Assembly: GCA_011800155.1 (NCBI GenBank)
Contig: CM022373.1
Coordinates: 2,418,001-2,482,000 of the forward strand
Origin: Flammulina velutipes
Lineage: Eukaryota > Basidiomycota > Agaricomycetes > Agaricales > Physalacriaceae
DNA: 64,000 bases
Reading direction: 5' to 3'
Shown: positions 36,864 to 48,500 of the stretch, in pieces
Position numbering within the stretch: the stretch's first letter is position 1
How the letters are laid out: the number at the start of each line of letters is the position of its first letter
Position numbers and translations under genes: made by a program
Notes under the pieces: model-generated
The model's database searches: none
The model's input: the letters and a program-made list of their open reading frames with translations, nothing else
Told to the model about the DNA's origin: nothing

Positions 36864-37994
36864 TCAAAACTGGCATGCCGCTCCGCCACCAAGGTACGCA
36901 TTCGAGCGACCGCCGTCTGTCACGAAGACGCTTCCATTCATGTACGCCCCAGCACGACTAGCCAAGTACAGAATGGCGCCTGCCATGTCCTCCTCCGTCC
37001 CAACTCGCTTCGCCGGCACATCGCGGGACAACATGGAAGGGGTCAAGCTGAAGCTACCGTCCGCCACCGCCGAGTTGGTCATCTCGCTCGGCCACACGCC
37101 AGGCGCTATGATGTTACTCCGAATTCCCCATGGAACGAGCAGATTCGCCATCACCTGACCTAAATGGTTGCAGGCGGCCTTTGAAAGCGTGTATGACATG
37201 GAAAGAACTTTGGGGTCGATGCGGAAGGCGCCAGACGAAGAGACGGTAAGAACTTGCGATGAATGGTATGGAGGGCGCGAAAAGGTCGTGGGTAAGTTGT
37301 TGACCTGCTGGCGAACGTTTCCCTGGTGCAGAAGATCGAGGAATGCGATGGTTGTGTAATATGGCGCGGTGACGTTCGTGGCAAAGACCTGAGCAAAGTC
37401 TTCTGGGGATCCTGTGTTCCATAATGCTGATTGGAACGACCTGATCGAGGGTATGGACGGTCCGCACTCGTCAGACGAATCCGCCGGGGAGGGAGGACGG
37501 TCCATGTCGTTGCCGTGCGGCGTAGGAAGGGGATGCGAGTACAGGTTCTTGGCTATACCGGCGTTGTTGACCAAAAGGTCGATGTACCCATGGCGCGCCT
37601 TGACGGCCTCGACAACAGAAAGCAGACTAGAGCGATCCGTCACATCGCCTTGTAAGGGAATGATATTGCCGAATTTCTATATCCGACGTGAGCACTTGCG
37701 TGAAGAGCGGATGCGCAATGTACTTACATTGCGTGTCCGTGCTGCCTCTTCGAGGATTGCCAGTCTGCGACCGACGATGTAGACGATAGCTCCGTTACTC
37801 TCTAGTGCGGATGCCATTGTCAAGCCAATACCTAACGAAAGGTAAGCCGGTTGCACTTCACACACGATCGAATGTTAGTGCATACCAGTTCCACCACCAG
37901 TGATGACGACTACTAAGCCATCGACGCGGAAAAGGTCGACTGGCGCATATGGATTGTAGTTGATAGTAGGTTGAGATGCGAAAGAGACGTTCAT
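36864..37994 (-). CDS. Short-chain dehydrogenase/reductase
   Basis: Classical NAD(P)-dependent SDR. ATG at 37992-37994 reads MNVSFASQPTINYNPYAPVD. The cofactor motif is VVVTGGGTGIGLTMASALES; next come LLVNNAGIAKNL, the active-site YTLSKAACNHL (Tyr-x3-Lys) and a NIIAPGVWPSEM segment. The C-terminus has YLASRAGAYMNGSVFVTDGG and ends GGGAACQF, with the stop at 36864-36866. It has a longer insert than usual between NNAG and the active site, rich in Pro/Ser/Asp. Two or three introns lie near the start. The substrate cannot be assigned; no pathway genes adjoin it. Confidence 0.9.
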
Positions 37995-40410
37995 TGCTGC
38001 TAGATGAGAGGAGATATGCTGCTGGTGAATGAGATCGATGCTGGGAATCTGCTGGAGCTCAAGCGTAAACTTACCTTGTATTTATACTATGCACAGAGTT
38101 TGGAAATATCCTATCGCCACGAACACTAGCTCAAGCATCCGAGGCCGACGTGCAGATCCTCCGTGGCAGTGAGGTAGGCGAAGCTTCGGATTCAGATCTA
38201 AGAAACAATCTATGATCCTCGTCAGTCGATCGCAGCCCTGACGGTGACGCAGCATCGTGCCAGGTAATCCCGCGAAAGTACGAGAAAATCGCTCCTTTTG
38301 CTAGTCGGTCTTGTACGGTGGCGGCTTGGAGTTCTATGTCTCTCTATGCCTCAGGCAAATGCTTGGAGCGCCTGTAAGTGTTCCTTCAGCCTTTAAACTA
38401 TGAAGCTTTGCACATAAACGAAACGTACTCGGAGTTGCAAGGTTATTCATTCAAGCTATGATGGTGTCCAAGGCCCTATCAAGAGCTAACATCCTTGTAC
38501 GCCCGAGGAAAGTTGTAGCGAGGGCTCGCGCTCATCGTTATGTTTCCTACAATCACCGTGAACCTGAACCCGAAATGCGAACATACACATCCCGTCCGCG
38601 GGAGGGTAGACGTGACTGGCGTTGATCCATGGTCCAAGATGTTGTGACGCTCTTCTCGTAAATAAAGCCAGTCGAAGTCTGAGCTAAGTTGAAGAACGGT
38701 CAAAGTCTGTGTGCCATGGTATACCTAGAGTGTTTCCACATCCTTCAGCGAGTGTAAGGTAAAAACTTGACGACAAAGAAGATCAGTCAAGTTGGTCACT
38801 GTGCGGATATGAAACACACCCTCGCCACTCTCTGCTTAGCGCCAAAGTCCTCGCAGTTCCAGGATTTTCAATGACAAATGGACCTGATGCATCGGAGAGG
38901 GGTTGAGTGTCATCAATGGTCCGAGGGCGTTCCAGAGTAAATGGATATCTATAACTCACCTGGAGTACATGGAACGCGTCGCAATCGAACCAAGAACACG
39001 TAGAGTGGATACTGTGGAGTTGAATACATATTCAAGCGTTGAGTAAAGTGTAGGGATGCCATAGGCTTAAACTTAGCGTGAAAAAGCGGCAGTAATTCAT
39101 CAAGCTTCAAGCATTAGTTGATTCCTGGTTGATTCGTAGACCAAAGACGAGGCCTGATTCACTTCGGTCCAAAGCTTGAGCCGATTCTTGCAACTACGGA
39201 GAACACATGACACATAACCAAAGAGAGGCTGTTAAACAGTGAGCAGAGGCCGGAGGCAATCATAAGGACTACCATTGTCACAAATCCACGTAGAATGTAG
39301 ATCGGGAACAGTTGGTCTACTATGGACTGTGTATCGTCTACAATGCCTTCAACAAGGTGGGTGAGATACAATTACAGGATAATTCGCCGACCCACCAATA
39401 TGGGTGTGAGCGCCCACGCTCAGAAAGCATGCGCAATGTTTCTGTCGTTACTCTGAGTGAAATTCGTGATGAGCACGTCCTGAAAAGATATCATAAGTGT
39501 AAATTCCGACTGTCTAAGCGGAAGCACGACGTACCACTCCCGCGGCTTTGCAGCCCAAACATAGATCGAGGCAAGAACTACGCGGAGCGAGTGATACCAA
39601 TAAGTGTACTCTCCGGAGTTGTGCCCGCCTGTGAAACAAGAATCAGACTGCCCAGACGGAAGTTGGATCCACACTCACCAGCTTCAAAGCGAGACCGGTT
39701 GGCGTCGTTATTGCATGACGGCGATGATAAAGCAGGGACGACATTGCTACTCTAATAGCCTCGGAACAATGAAGTTATGGGAGGCATGAAAGAGCCGCAA
39801 GAACATAGAATATGTCGAAGAATATCAGTTCTTGAATAGTCAACAGACCGCGCTTGTATCACTTCCGGAATTGAGGCGATATATCATCCAGTCAAATTCG
39901 TGATGGAACCTTGACAGATAGCCACGATAAAAAGCTGCTGGGGAAGCTGGATAAATAGTGGTGAACTTGCTAGGGTGGTCTACAAGGATATTTGACATTT
40001 CTATATGATACTAGATCATCGCGTTAGTATGGCGTGGAACAAGAAGCAGCCAAACGCACCAGCAATATGGATACTAGGAATGGGTCAATGTGCACGTTTC
40101 TTCTTCGTTGCTAAGAAATGCAAGTATGCTAGACTATGCTTTGGAGTCGGCGGAGGCGCAATGTTCGTGGGAGGCATCGGGAACCATAGAAGCTTTGTTG
40201 GGGTCATGTCCACACAGCGAAATTGTTGTGCTAATATGCCATATGTCAGCTTTAATTATATGAGTACACTCTACGTACTCGTTTCCACAGGTAACTTTTC
40301 AACGTCTTCAATAGCTCTTGGATGCACCGAGCCAGAGACAGTCCTCGTCGCGTAGAAGTTCATGATGGTGGAAGCAAAGAAAGAGTTGTGATCGCTTGCC
40401 TCTCCCCATC
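37995..40410. other. Gene-poor 2.4 kb region
   Basis: The longest stretch without a clear gene. It contains a possible decayed membrane-protein gene on the minus strand (listed separately). No terminal repeats, target duplications or transposase motifs were seen by eye. Confidence 0.35.
38500..39780 (-). pseudogene. Possible decayed multi-pass membrane protein gene
   Basis: Disconnected protein-like pieces on one strand: SLRVVLASIYVWAAKPREWY near 39540-39600; LYLTHLVEGIVDDTQSIVDQ followed by the hydrophobic ILRGFVTMVVLMIASGLCSL near 39240-39370; and FRFTVIVGNITMSASPRYNF near 38500-38560. Order and spacing vaguely recall fungal DUF6533-type membrane proteins, but stops separate the pieces and I could not build an intron model. 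Either a pseudogene or coincidence. Confidence 0.2.
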
Positions 40411-41055
40411 ATGTCGTTGTCCACCGTATTCCGTGGTACTGCATTCGAACTACGCTCTTTACGGACACTCGAGGCTAATTTCCGGGGAATGTCTCTGCGT
40501 CGAATAGGCGGAAAAGACGACGGCGGAGTCGACCTCGTCGGCTGGTGGGACCTTCCCTCATTCTCAAGAAGATTCCGAATATTGGGCCAATGCAAGGCAG
40601 AGAAGAAGAAAAGCTCTCCGAAATACGTGCGTGAAATGGAAGGAGTCTCTATGGTCTATCGTGCTGGACTACCTGACGAACAACCGGCGTCAGGAGACAT
40701 AGACATCGTCGCGTTCTTGCTCTCGGAAAGCCCATTCACAAAGGCCACCATTCTGAGGGCGCTCAAGAGTCCTGTCCCATTCATGCTGATGCATATCCCG
40801 CCAATAACCGAATTGGATGGCGACGAGCCAGTGGACGAACCCGTTACGTCTCAGCCATCGGACGATTTAGCATTGGCCGGGGTAGTTTGGAATCCTGCTA
40901 TGCGTGCTCTCCTACCCGGCTGCGATTTGCGAGTAGAGGTTGGAGTAGGAGAAACGAGAAGGTTTGGAATATGGCAAGGTTCAACACGTCTAGTAAGCAT
41001 CCTCGTTTCTGGGATTAACATTCGTCTGAATTTTGGCAGTGACGCCACACAATAA
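40411..41055 (+). CDS. RRG7: RRG7-like protein (required for respiratory growth 7, DUF2034)
   Basis: The family has a restriction-endonuclease-like fold and is mitochondrial in yeast. Start ATG 40411 (MSLSTVFRGTAFELRSLRTL). The nuclease-like motif series is visible: FRGTAFELRSL (helix with the conserved Glu), GGKDDGGVDLVGWWDLP (Gly-x-x-D-x-GVDL) and FRILGQCKAEKKKSSPKYVR (Q-C-K), followed by EMEG. These are the D...QxK catalytic residues of PD-(D/E)xK enzymes. It is intronless up to the end, where a GTAAGC...GGCAG pair would give an immediate stop at 41040-41042; reading through ends at 41055. The N-terminus is short for a mitochondrial targeting signal, so an upstream exon is possible. Confidence 0.65.
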   Translation: MSLSTVFRGTAFELRSLRTLEANFRGMSLRRIGGKDDGGVDLVGWWDLPSFSRRFRILGQCKAEKKKSSPKYVREMEGVSMVYRAGLPDEQPASGDIDIVAFLLSESPFTKATILRALKSPVPFMLMHIPPITELDGDEPVDEPVTSQPSDDLALAGVVWNPAMRALLPGCDLRVEVGVGETRRFGIWQGSTRLVSILVSGINIRLNFGSDATQ

Positions 41056-41149
41056 TAGAAGGCATGGATAATATCAAGTACGTCCGTTCATAAAATACTG
41101 AGAGTCTATAATATAAGATAATTTAGCGTCATAAACGTCGTCCAAATCC

Positions 41150-41650
41150 TCAACATTCCGCCGTGTCCCACTCTGTCAAAACACCCTTGAAATGCACATG
41201 CGCCATCCCCTCTGATGGCAAAGCCTTCAAAATACCGTCCTCGATACCCTCGAATAGCGCGCCTCGCTCGATCGTAACCAGCAGCCCGTGCAGGATAACC
41301 CTCCCGTCATCATCATCCTCGAATGGCCCTATGTACCCAGTTGGGTATACCCAGAAAGTTACACCTCTTTGCACCACCTTCCCAGATCGTTTGGTTTGCG
41401 CCACCATTCCCTGGTTGTAGACGTATCCTGCCGCTGCGGCTGTGGGAATCTCGTCCAATTCGAAAGTCGTCAGGATGGCCGATATTACATTGAACGCGGC
41501 GGGTGACGAAAGTATGTTTTTCGATGATGTCGAATGGGTGGATGTGCTCGGCCAGCCCCGTGGAAGTGACGGTGGAAGAGGCGGGGATGAAGAGGGACAT
41601 GGTGGGATGCGGTGGATGGGCGTGGTATCGTTGTGCGGTGATGAAAACAT
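41150..41650 (-). CDS. Unidentified small protein
   Basis: Not recognised. The C-terminal part looks genuinely coding: FNVISAILTTFELDEIPTAA, AAGYVYNQGMVAQTKRSGKV, FWVYPTGYIGPFEDDDDGRV, LHGLLVTIERGALFEGIEDG and a VHFKGVLTEWDTAEC end, with the stop at 41150-41152. In this frame the ATG at 41648-41650 gives a Pro/Ser-rich start. A second frame opens at 41598-41600 with an equally protein-like MSLFIPASSTVTSTGLAEHI, so the real start may be there with an intron between. A purine-rich tract lies directly upstream. Confidence 0.5.
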   Translation of the reverse strand: MFSSPHNDTTPIHRIPPCPSSSPPLPPSLPRGWPSTSTHSTSSKNILSSPAAFNVISAILTTFELDEIPTAAAAGYVYNQGMVAQTKRSGKVVQRGVTFWVYPTGYIGPFEDDDDGRVILHGLLVTIERGALFEGIEDGILKALPSEGMAHVHFKGVLTEWDTAEC

Positions 41651-41717
41651 GAAGAAAGAAAGAAATTCAAGAAGAGGAAGAAGAAGAAGAGAAGAAGAAG
41701 AAGAATAAGAAGAATAA
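41651..41717. repeat. GAA-rich purine tract
   Basis: Imperfect (GAA)n on the plus strand, pyrimidine-rich on the coding strand of the minus-strand gene. It sits at that gene's expected 5' UTR/core promoter, where CT-rich tracts are common in fungi. Confidence 0.75.
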
Positions 41718-42038
41718 ATGCGGGCACGACTGAAAATACAGGACAATCTTCTACGGTGAGTACCCACGCTTTTATACGAACAGAGTTTTGATGCAACGGA
41801 GGCGGCAGTGTATTTGTCGGTCTTGCATCTTCGAGTCGTTACTAGGTCGTCACCGAAACATTTGCAGGCGGTGAATCCGTTTATCTCCTACCTTCTTGCG
41901 CCACCATCGTGTCAGAAGTGCGTTCAGACACCATCTCCCATTCTGGCTCGATAAGTGGGAGAACGGCTCTACATTCGAGAGAACGTGTACATTATTTTAC
42001 AGGTATAGCATTCCAGAAACCTTCACGGTCTTCTTCAT
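41718..42038. other. Intergenic
   Basis: Between the unidentified gene's upstream tract and the end of the next SDR gene. No coding or structural feature seen. Confidence 0.4.
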
Positions 42039-43040
42039 CTACACAACGAAGCCCTATCAAACAGAAGTCAGTCCACATAACAACCTATTGGGGCAACCAT
42101 AACATACCCCGTTCGCCCTGATGTTTTGACCGTTTATCCACTGAGCAGCCGGGCTGGCGATGAACGCCACGATGGGTGCGATATCCTCTGGTTGTGCGAG
42201 ACGATTGTTAGGATTTTGCGCGGCGATCATGTCGATTACTTTTTGTGGCTTGCCTGCCCGGAAGAGGGTCGTGTCCACTGGTCCAGGCGAGATGGTGTTG
42301 ACGGTGAGCCCACGTCCACCGAGGTCCTTGGCCAGGACACGCGAGCACTGCTCGATGGCACCTTTGGACATCACGTAGCAGAGTGCGTTTGGGAGGATAG
42401 CCGTCGCACCCGTTAAGGAAGAGGAGAAGAATATGATACGTCCTCCCGCTAACCATAGATAGTTAGTATTAGGATATGGTAATCTATTTATGAAGAGAAC
42501 GTACGCGCAGGGAGGTGCTCTATTGCTGCCTTAGCCATGAAGAGGGGACCCTTGATATTGCTCTGGACATGATCGTCGAAGAACGCCTCGTCAATATCAG
42601 ATATGGGTTTGCTACCCATTATCCCTGCATTAAGGACGAGGATATCGAGTTTCCCGAACGCCTTGAGTGTGTCGGCGATAATGGCGCGTCCTCCCGCCAA
42701 TGTTGATGCGTCACCTTTGATAGCAACTGCCCGACCCTTTCCTTGCGCGTTGATATCAGAGACGAGATCATCTGCTGGTTGGGCGTTGCTGACGTCTGGG
42801 GACGGTGTGATGTTAGATCTGAGAAAGATACGGATCACAGAACATACAGTTCACGACAACGCTGGCTCCTTGCTCTGCGAGCCGTCGTACGATGGCTGCA
42901 CCAATGCTACGCGACGAGCCTGTGACAATTGCAACTTTGCCTGAAAATCAAGGTTAGCGGTGATCTGTGATTGTCTCTAGAGTACAATTCGCTGTAGACA
43001 TACCCTGAAGAGAAGAGGTGTAGTCAGTTGAGGAAGACAT
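42039..43040 (-). CDS. Short-chain dehydrogenase/reductase
   Basis: Classical SDR of the 3-oxoacyl-ACP-reductase-like group. ATG at 43038-43040 gives MSSSTDYTSSLQG, then after an intron KVAIVTGSSRSIGAAIVRRL. Next come KLDILVLNAGIMGSKPI, GGRIIFFSSSLTGATAILPN, the active-site CYVMSKGAIEQCSRVLAKDL (Tyr-x3-Lys) and VNTISPGPVDTTLF. The end is AAQWINGQNIRANGGFVV, reached by splicing the last intron (GTATGT...GATAG), with the stop at 42039-42041. Without that intron the product would carry an atypical tail. It is not closely related in sequence to the SDR 4 kb away. Substrate unknown. Confidence 0.9.
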
Positions 43041-43400
43041 GGATGCTTGACGAGATGTTCTGGAAGTAGAAGAAACAGATGCTTGGTGGGAGAAAGCTCG
43101 ATTGAGGCGGATAAAGAGGCGTTTAGCTGCCAGGATTGTTGATCATTTGTCTCTGGTCTCGTCCTTTTTATATCTGTTTGAGGGACACCCACTTTGTAAC
43201 CGACTTGCACCGCAAGCCACTCGGATGACTGTCAACTGAGCCTTTGACCCACTCATTCCCGAACGTGTGTGATGCATGTCACAGATGTCATACAAAAGTG
43301 GGTGGATTCCTATTATACTACAATAGCGTTATTAGACAAAGCAAACGAGTAAGTATGGAGTGTGTATTCGGCATACAAGGAAACGTGAGTATCCATATCT
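43041..43400. other. Intergenic
   Basis: 360 bp between the SDR start and the DOA10 stop. It should contain the SDR promoter. No clear motif. Confidence 0.4.
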
Positions 43401-46400
43401 CTAGTCTTCAAGCCTGACTTCTTCATATTCTTCCTCCTCGTCATCTAGTAGCATGTCCACGGGATCTAACTGCATCCTATCTTGGGCAGTCCTCAGTAGC
43501 GCGGACGGCACAGACAGCGGCGGTGGCGGTGGCGGCGACTCGTGATTCTTCAATCGCATCTCAACCAAAAACTCCTTATCCCGAACCGACTGAGACCACG
43601 AAGCAAGTAAATCCGCTGACGCAAACGCCGAATGGAACAGCGCCGCCAGAACGAAGATAGCCGGGTAGACTTGTATGACTGGAAGGGGGCACTCAGTCGT
43701 AGAGGCGTCGTTGATTTGACTATACTTACAGAGGAATTTGTCGTTGACGTGGATGAACGGCAGCAGGTATTGGAGGCCAACGAACAGAAGACTTGGTAGG
43801 AGGATCATTGCTGATAGTCCAGCCACAACGGGAACTATCACGGTCTTCGTCGCCCTCACAGGATCTGGATGAGTCCAACCGTTGTGTCGAATCTGTAGTT
43901 AAAGTTAGTAAACGCCGGTAGCGGAAGCAGCCATCTTACATGTTCAATTCCTCGTGCGACAGAGCCTTGAGGCTGTACCCTATGGGCATGGAGTCCAATC
44001 TTGACGTATAGAAGACCCAATGCCCATTCGTCGACAATCCGTATCGTCGGCTCCATTGTTGGATCCATCGCCAGACGGATGGGAAGCACAACATACAAGT
44101 CCACGACGATGGCAACGAGAGTTGGTACAACGACTCCCAAGAAGAAGACCATGTAAGTCGTTTGGGCAGTCCATAACAACCCCCGCTTGAAAATGAGTGT
44201 GGCTAGATGTGCTCGCGGTCCATCATCTCCTCGTCTCTGTCGGCGCTTGTCCAATCTCTCCACAGCTCGACCAATGATGTAGCAACCCCAAAGCAAGTAG
44301 AAACCGGCGAGGAACGAGTAGCCATCATGAACATCTTCCGTGATGATAAGTTTGAAGAACCCGCGACCAATGGCTATAGGCAGTGCCAAAATGAAACCTG
44401 CGCTCATTGCACCCAGACTCCACAACGACAAAATGAACACCACCAGCCTATATCGGAAATGCGGCGGAATGTATACGATCATGTAGTCCGCCTTGATATC
44501 CCGTTTCGCTTTTTTTGCTTCGATGTTCTGGCGGGCAATGAGGTAAGCAGACTCGGCGTCGATGGGTGCTCCTCGGTCCGTGACTGCAGCAGTAGCACTC
44601 ATGTTTTTGGGGAGCGCGATTCCGTCCAGAGCAGGGACACGTCTGAAACTTCCATCTTGCTTGTCAAGTGGATCCAACAAATATTTTCGGGTCCAGAGAC
44701 GGGTGACATCCCAACGATGAGCACTAACTTCTTCGATCGGATATCGACTACCGAAGAAGTACGATGTGAGGCGAAGTTGGCGTGCCAAATACTTCCAAGT
44801 GGCGGTTACGATCTTCTTCACAGTTTTTCGAGGCCGGAAGTAGTGTATCGTGTAGGGTAGCACAATCTGGAGGAAGAGGAGGTCCACGGGAACTTTGGAT
44901 AATGGCTCTCTGAGGCAAGATTAGACCCTAGACGACAAATCAAGTGTCATTTACTCACCTACTCTTCCAACGGAAGGGTAAGATAGAACGAGACCCAACA
45001 GACAGAAGTGTGGCAGCGCTTGCAGTAGTAAACGCGACAATGAATGTATACATCACAGCGCTGATGCAAATCTTGCGGAGCTGCGTTATTGAAGAACGAT
45101 CCAGGATATCACGAATGGGATGCGAGTTCTGATCTTGAGGATCTTTGACGAACCACATCGCGCCAGGTCGCATGATGCTACGACAGCCAGACAGAAGGAT
45201 TGCGAACGAGTACCTAGAAGCGGATAAGCAAATATTTTAGAAAACGGCATGTTACGCACATGAACATGGTTCCAGCGACCCAATGGTAGAATGTAGCTGT
45301 CAACGGTGCTTGATAGAGGAATATCCGTCGGCTCTCAAAGTTCTCTGGCACAAAGAACCAAAGTGCACACAGATCCAAAACGATGCCACACCCGTGGGGG
45401 AACAGTACTAATTCGATGATGATGAACCCAGCCACCTAACTATGAATGAGACATTGAAGAATCTAAGAATATCACAGATCTTACCTTAAACACAAGAAGG
45501 TGCTGCCTGAAGAAGTTTTTCACTGATTTTCCGGCTTCCTTGTTTCCCATGGACAGAATGTTGACATATGAAATGAGGAGGAACGCAACAACAGCGTAGC
45601 CCACGATGATAGCGGCAGCGCGTTCCTTCGAACCATGACCAAGTGCAAGGCCCATCCACCAATCCATGAACTCACGGACCGAAATCCGTAGTTCTTTACC
45701 AACGGGAGCGAACGTTGGCTCTAAGTAGGTCAATAGTTCATCCATCTTCTCGTTCAAGAAAGTCGGTTCCGTCATCGTGTCGGTCACATTAGATGGAGAC
45801 GCCGATTCAAACGACCAAGACGGCAGGGCCTCTGTGATTTGATTGACCTGGGAAATGTTCAGATAAATACTAGTCAACTGGAAGAGAATACTCACCAAGC
45901 GGGTGACCCCACTCTCAACCTGGTCTACGACGTTGTCCCCAACAATCTTTCTCAATACGAGTAAAACAGTCGAAAGGAGGAGTTGGGTGAAACCGTGTAA
46001 GAGGTTGAAGTACTGTGGTGCGACCACTTTCGTGATGACAAAAACCACAGTATCCACGATTGGGTCTGTCAATACTCGGATAGCACGAATTGGAAGATGC
46101 AAGAGTTGGAGGAAACGGCTAGGATCCAACTGTCATTGTGCGTCCAAAGTCAAAATCAAAATCCGAAACCATGTACTATGCACGTACCGATATCAAGAGG
46201 GTCGATTTCCCGATAGTGAACGGGATCAAGATACACAGGATGATAGCCGTGTCCAAAACAAACATCATCAGCATCGCCTATAAGAAGTAAGCGACAGTAC
46301 ACGCAAAAATCAGAGGCACCTACATTCTGCACAATGGTATGGAGGGGTCCACGCATGCCGATAGCTGAGAATCCCATCAGAGAAGAGCAGTGGTTCGGAA

Positions 46401-48500
46401 CAGATACATACCTTCAAGAGCACCCTCCATATCATCGTCCCCAGCAACATCGAGTTCATCGTTTATATTCGCTGCCATCGCGGCATCTTCAGCAAGACCA
46501 GGCACATTCGCAGGGGGCGCGTTCTCGTCCTGACCAGCTGGTCTTTCTATGCCATGCAAACCCAATACCACCACGTCACCTTCATCAATTCCTATGTCCT
46601 CTTCCTCTTCCTCGTCCTCCATCCCACCCTCATCCTCGCCAATTTCATCCTCTTCTTCAATCTCATCCATACTCCCTTGCGTCTCAAGTAAATCTGCCGC
46701 AGTGTGCCCTTCTTCCTCGAAGTAATGGTTCATAGCATCGTCGGAAAGATCGAAGTCTGAGCTCGAGTTAGAATTATGAGCAGACGCTTCCGCTTCGCTG
46801 GGGGCGTCCCGAGGAGTGGCATCAAAGTATCCTGCTGTGGATGTGGACGGCCCAGCTTCAGCTTCAAGATCTTCGGGGGCACGGTACGTGGCGAGACTAG
46901 GCGAAAGGAGCGGTGTAACCCGAACGGGTGAAGATGGGCCGGAGTCACTAGGTGGAAGGAATGTGTTCGGGAGGGGTGGTCGACGGAAAGGCGTTGCTGG
47001 TGCGCTAGACGTAGATGCTGGTAGCTTCGATGGTTGATTGAAAGAGAATGGGAGAGATCCTGAAGGAGGCTGCATCACGACAGATGGGAATGGAGATGGG
47101 GAGCTGCTTGGCGATTTCGACGGAAGTTTGGGAGCATTGGGCGGAGTGAAAGTGAACTCGCTGGGCCACTCAGAAGGACCTGAAGAAGGACCGGGCCAGG
47201 ACTCGGGAACTGGAGGAAGATCGTACGGGAGATCGAGCTCGGATGACGGGGAATGACGACGGTCTTCTTCATCGCGACGTACAGCGTTGGATACTCGAGC
47301 AACATAGAGCCTTCGCGAAAATGCCTTTTGTTGCTTTCGGTAGTCGCTGCGCCCCAATTCCTCGCCTTCGAACATTTTTTGCCGCTTGGCTTCCCTAAGG
47401 GCAATCGATTGGTCGGTCGTCTCTCCAGCTGATGAATTTCTCCTTGTGCGGTCTGGTGCCTTCCCGCGGCCTTGACTGGCACGTCGCATCGCCTGCATTC
47501 TGTCGAAGGCTCGAACTGCCTCCATTTGCCTCTCCGCCAACGCCAATCGATCTTGTACGTCCATCGGTGGGAAAATAGGATGGTCATCTGGGTCCTGAGG
47601 TGGTGGTGCTGGGTCGGCGGCATCAACAGGTGCAACTTCAACTAGTGGTATCTCTTCTCCTTCAAAAACACCGGGTCGAGCATTCTGCGATATCCATTCT
47701 CGCAAGAGAAATATGGCGACGAATGTAACGACGATGAGGGAAGCGATGATTTGGCCAGTGAAGATATCCGAGGACAAGGCTATCCAGACCGGGTGATTTG
47801 ATATTTCCCCCGAAAGCGATAGGGATGGAGGTCTGGGGTTGTCGTTTGGCAAGTTATAGTAGAATGGATTGATCACGTCGTCGCTTTGGGATGTTGGTGT
47901 TCTGTCACTGATGTACCATGCTCTGCAAGAAGAAGAAAGTAAGCATAGGGCCTCTCCGCATCAGACAGCACGTACGTTAGTTCCCCGATGGTGAAGCATA
48001 TTCTCCAGGTCCAAACAGTTGCCCAAGGTAACATCGCCAGCCACACCATTCCCACTAAAACTGCTCTGACCGATATCAGCAACGCGAATATGGCTTGCTG
48101 AACCAGGCGTCTGGCGAGCAATACCGGAGGTAATCGAGGCGGCATGTCCGCGGCGTAAACTGGGAAAATGGTCAGTGCGTATGCGATGCGTATGAGGATG
48201 TATTCACCTTTCGTGAATGCGTAGGGATGCTTGCAGACGTCGCAGGTCTTTTTCTTGCTGTGAGACAGCCATGTTGTCAAACTGTTCAGTGTAAGGATCT
48301 GTTCTGTCAAATCACATATTTCGAGGCGTACCACTCCTGATGAATATATCGAATGGTACCGGAGCATTTGCAAGGATAAAACAGAGGCTGGTCGGGCTCT
48401 GCGGGAGCGCTGCAGATGCGACAAGTATCTACAAAGAAGGTAAGGCAGAGCTTTCGAAAGGATCGCGTTGGAACTTGCCTTGCTCCTCTGCTTCCTGCAT
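43401..48500 (-). CDS. DOA10: ER-resident E3 ubiquitin ligase DOA10/MARCH6 (ssm4-like)
   Basis: Multi-pass ER and inner-nuclear-membrane ligase of the ERAD-C pathway. ATG 48498-48500 (MQEAEEQ) is joined by a 50-nt GC-AG intron (48429-48478) to the RING-CH finger: DTCRICSAPAEPDQPLFYPC, KCSGTIRYIHQE, then CLTTWLSHSKKKTCDVCKHP (C4HC3 pattern). Membrane spans follow (IFALLISVRAVLVGMVWLAM). A disordered region of about 400 residues, Ser/Pro-rich then strongly acidic (GSMDEIEEEDEIGEDEGGME), lies at about 46.4-47.6 kb. Many further spans come next, including PYTIHYFRPRKTVKKIVTAT and the RLVVFILSLWSLGAMSAGFI stretch, and the end is EEYEEVRLED with the stop at 43401. Some 20 exons; individual joins were not all verified. 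The acidic insert seems long for the family. Confidence 0.85.

Noticed and set aside
46400..47260. Long plus-strand open frames opposite DOA10
   Set aside because: They are antisense shadows of the low-complexity Ser/Pro/Glu-rich coding region.
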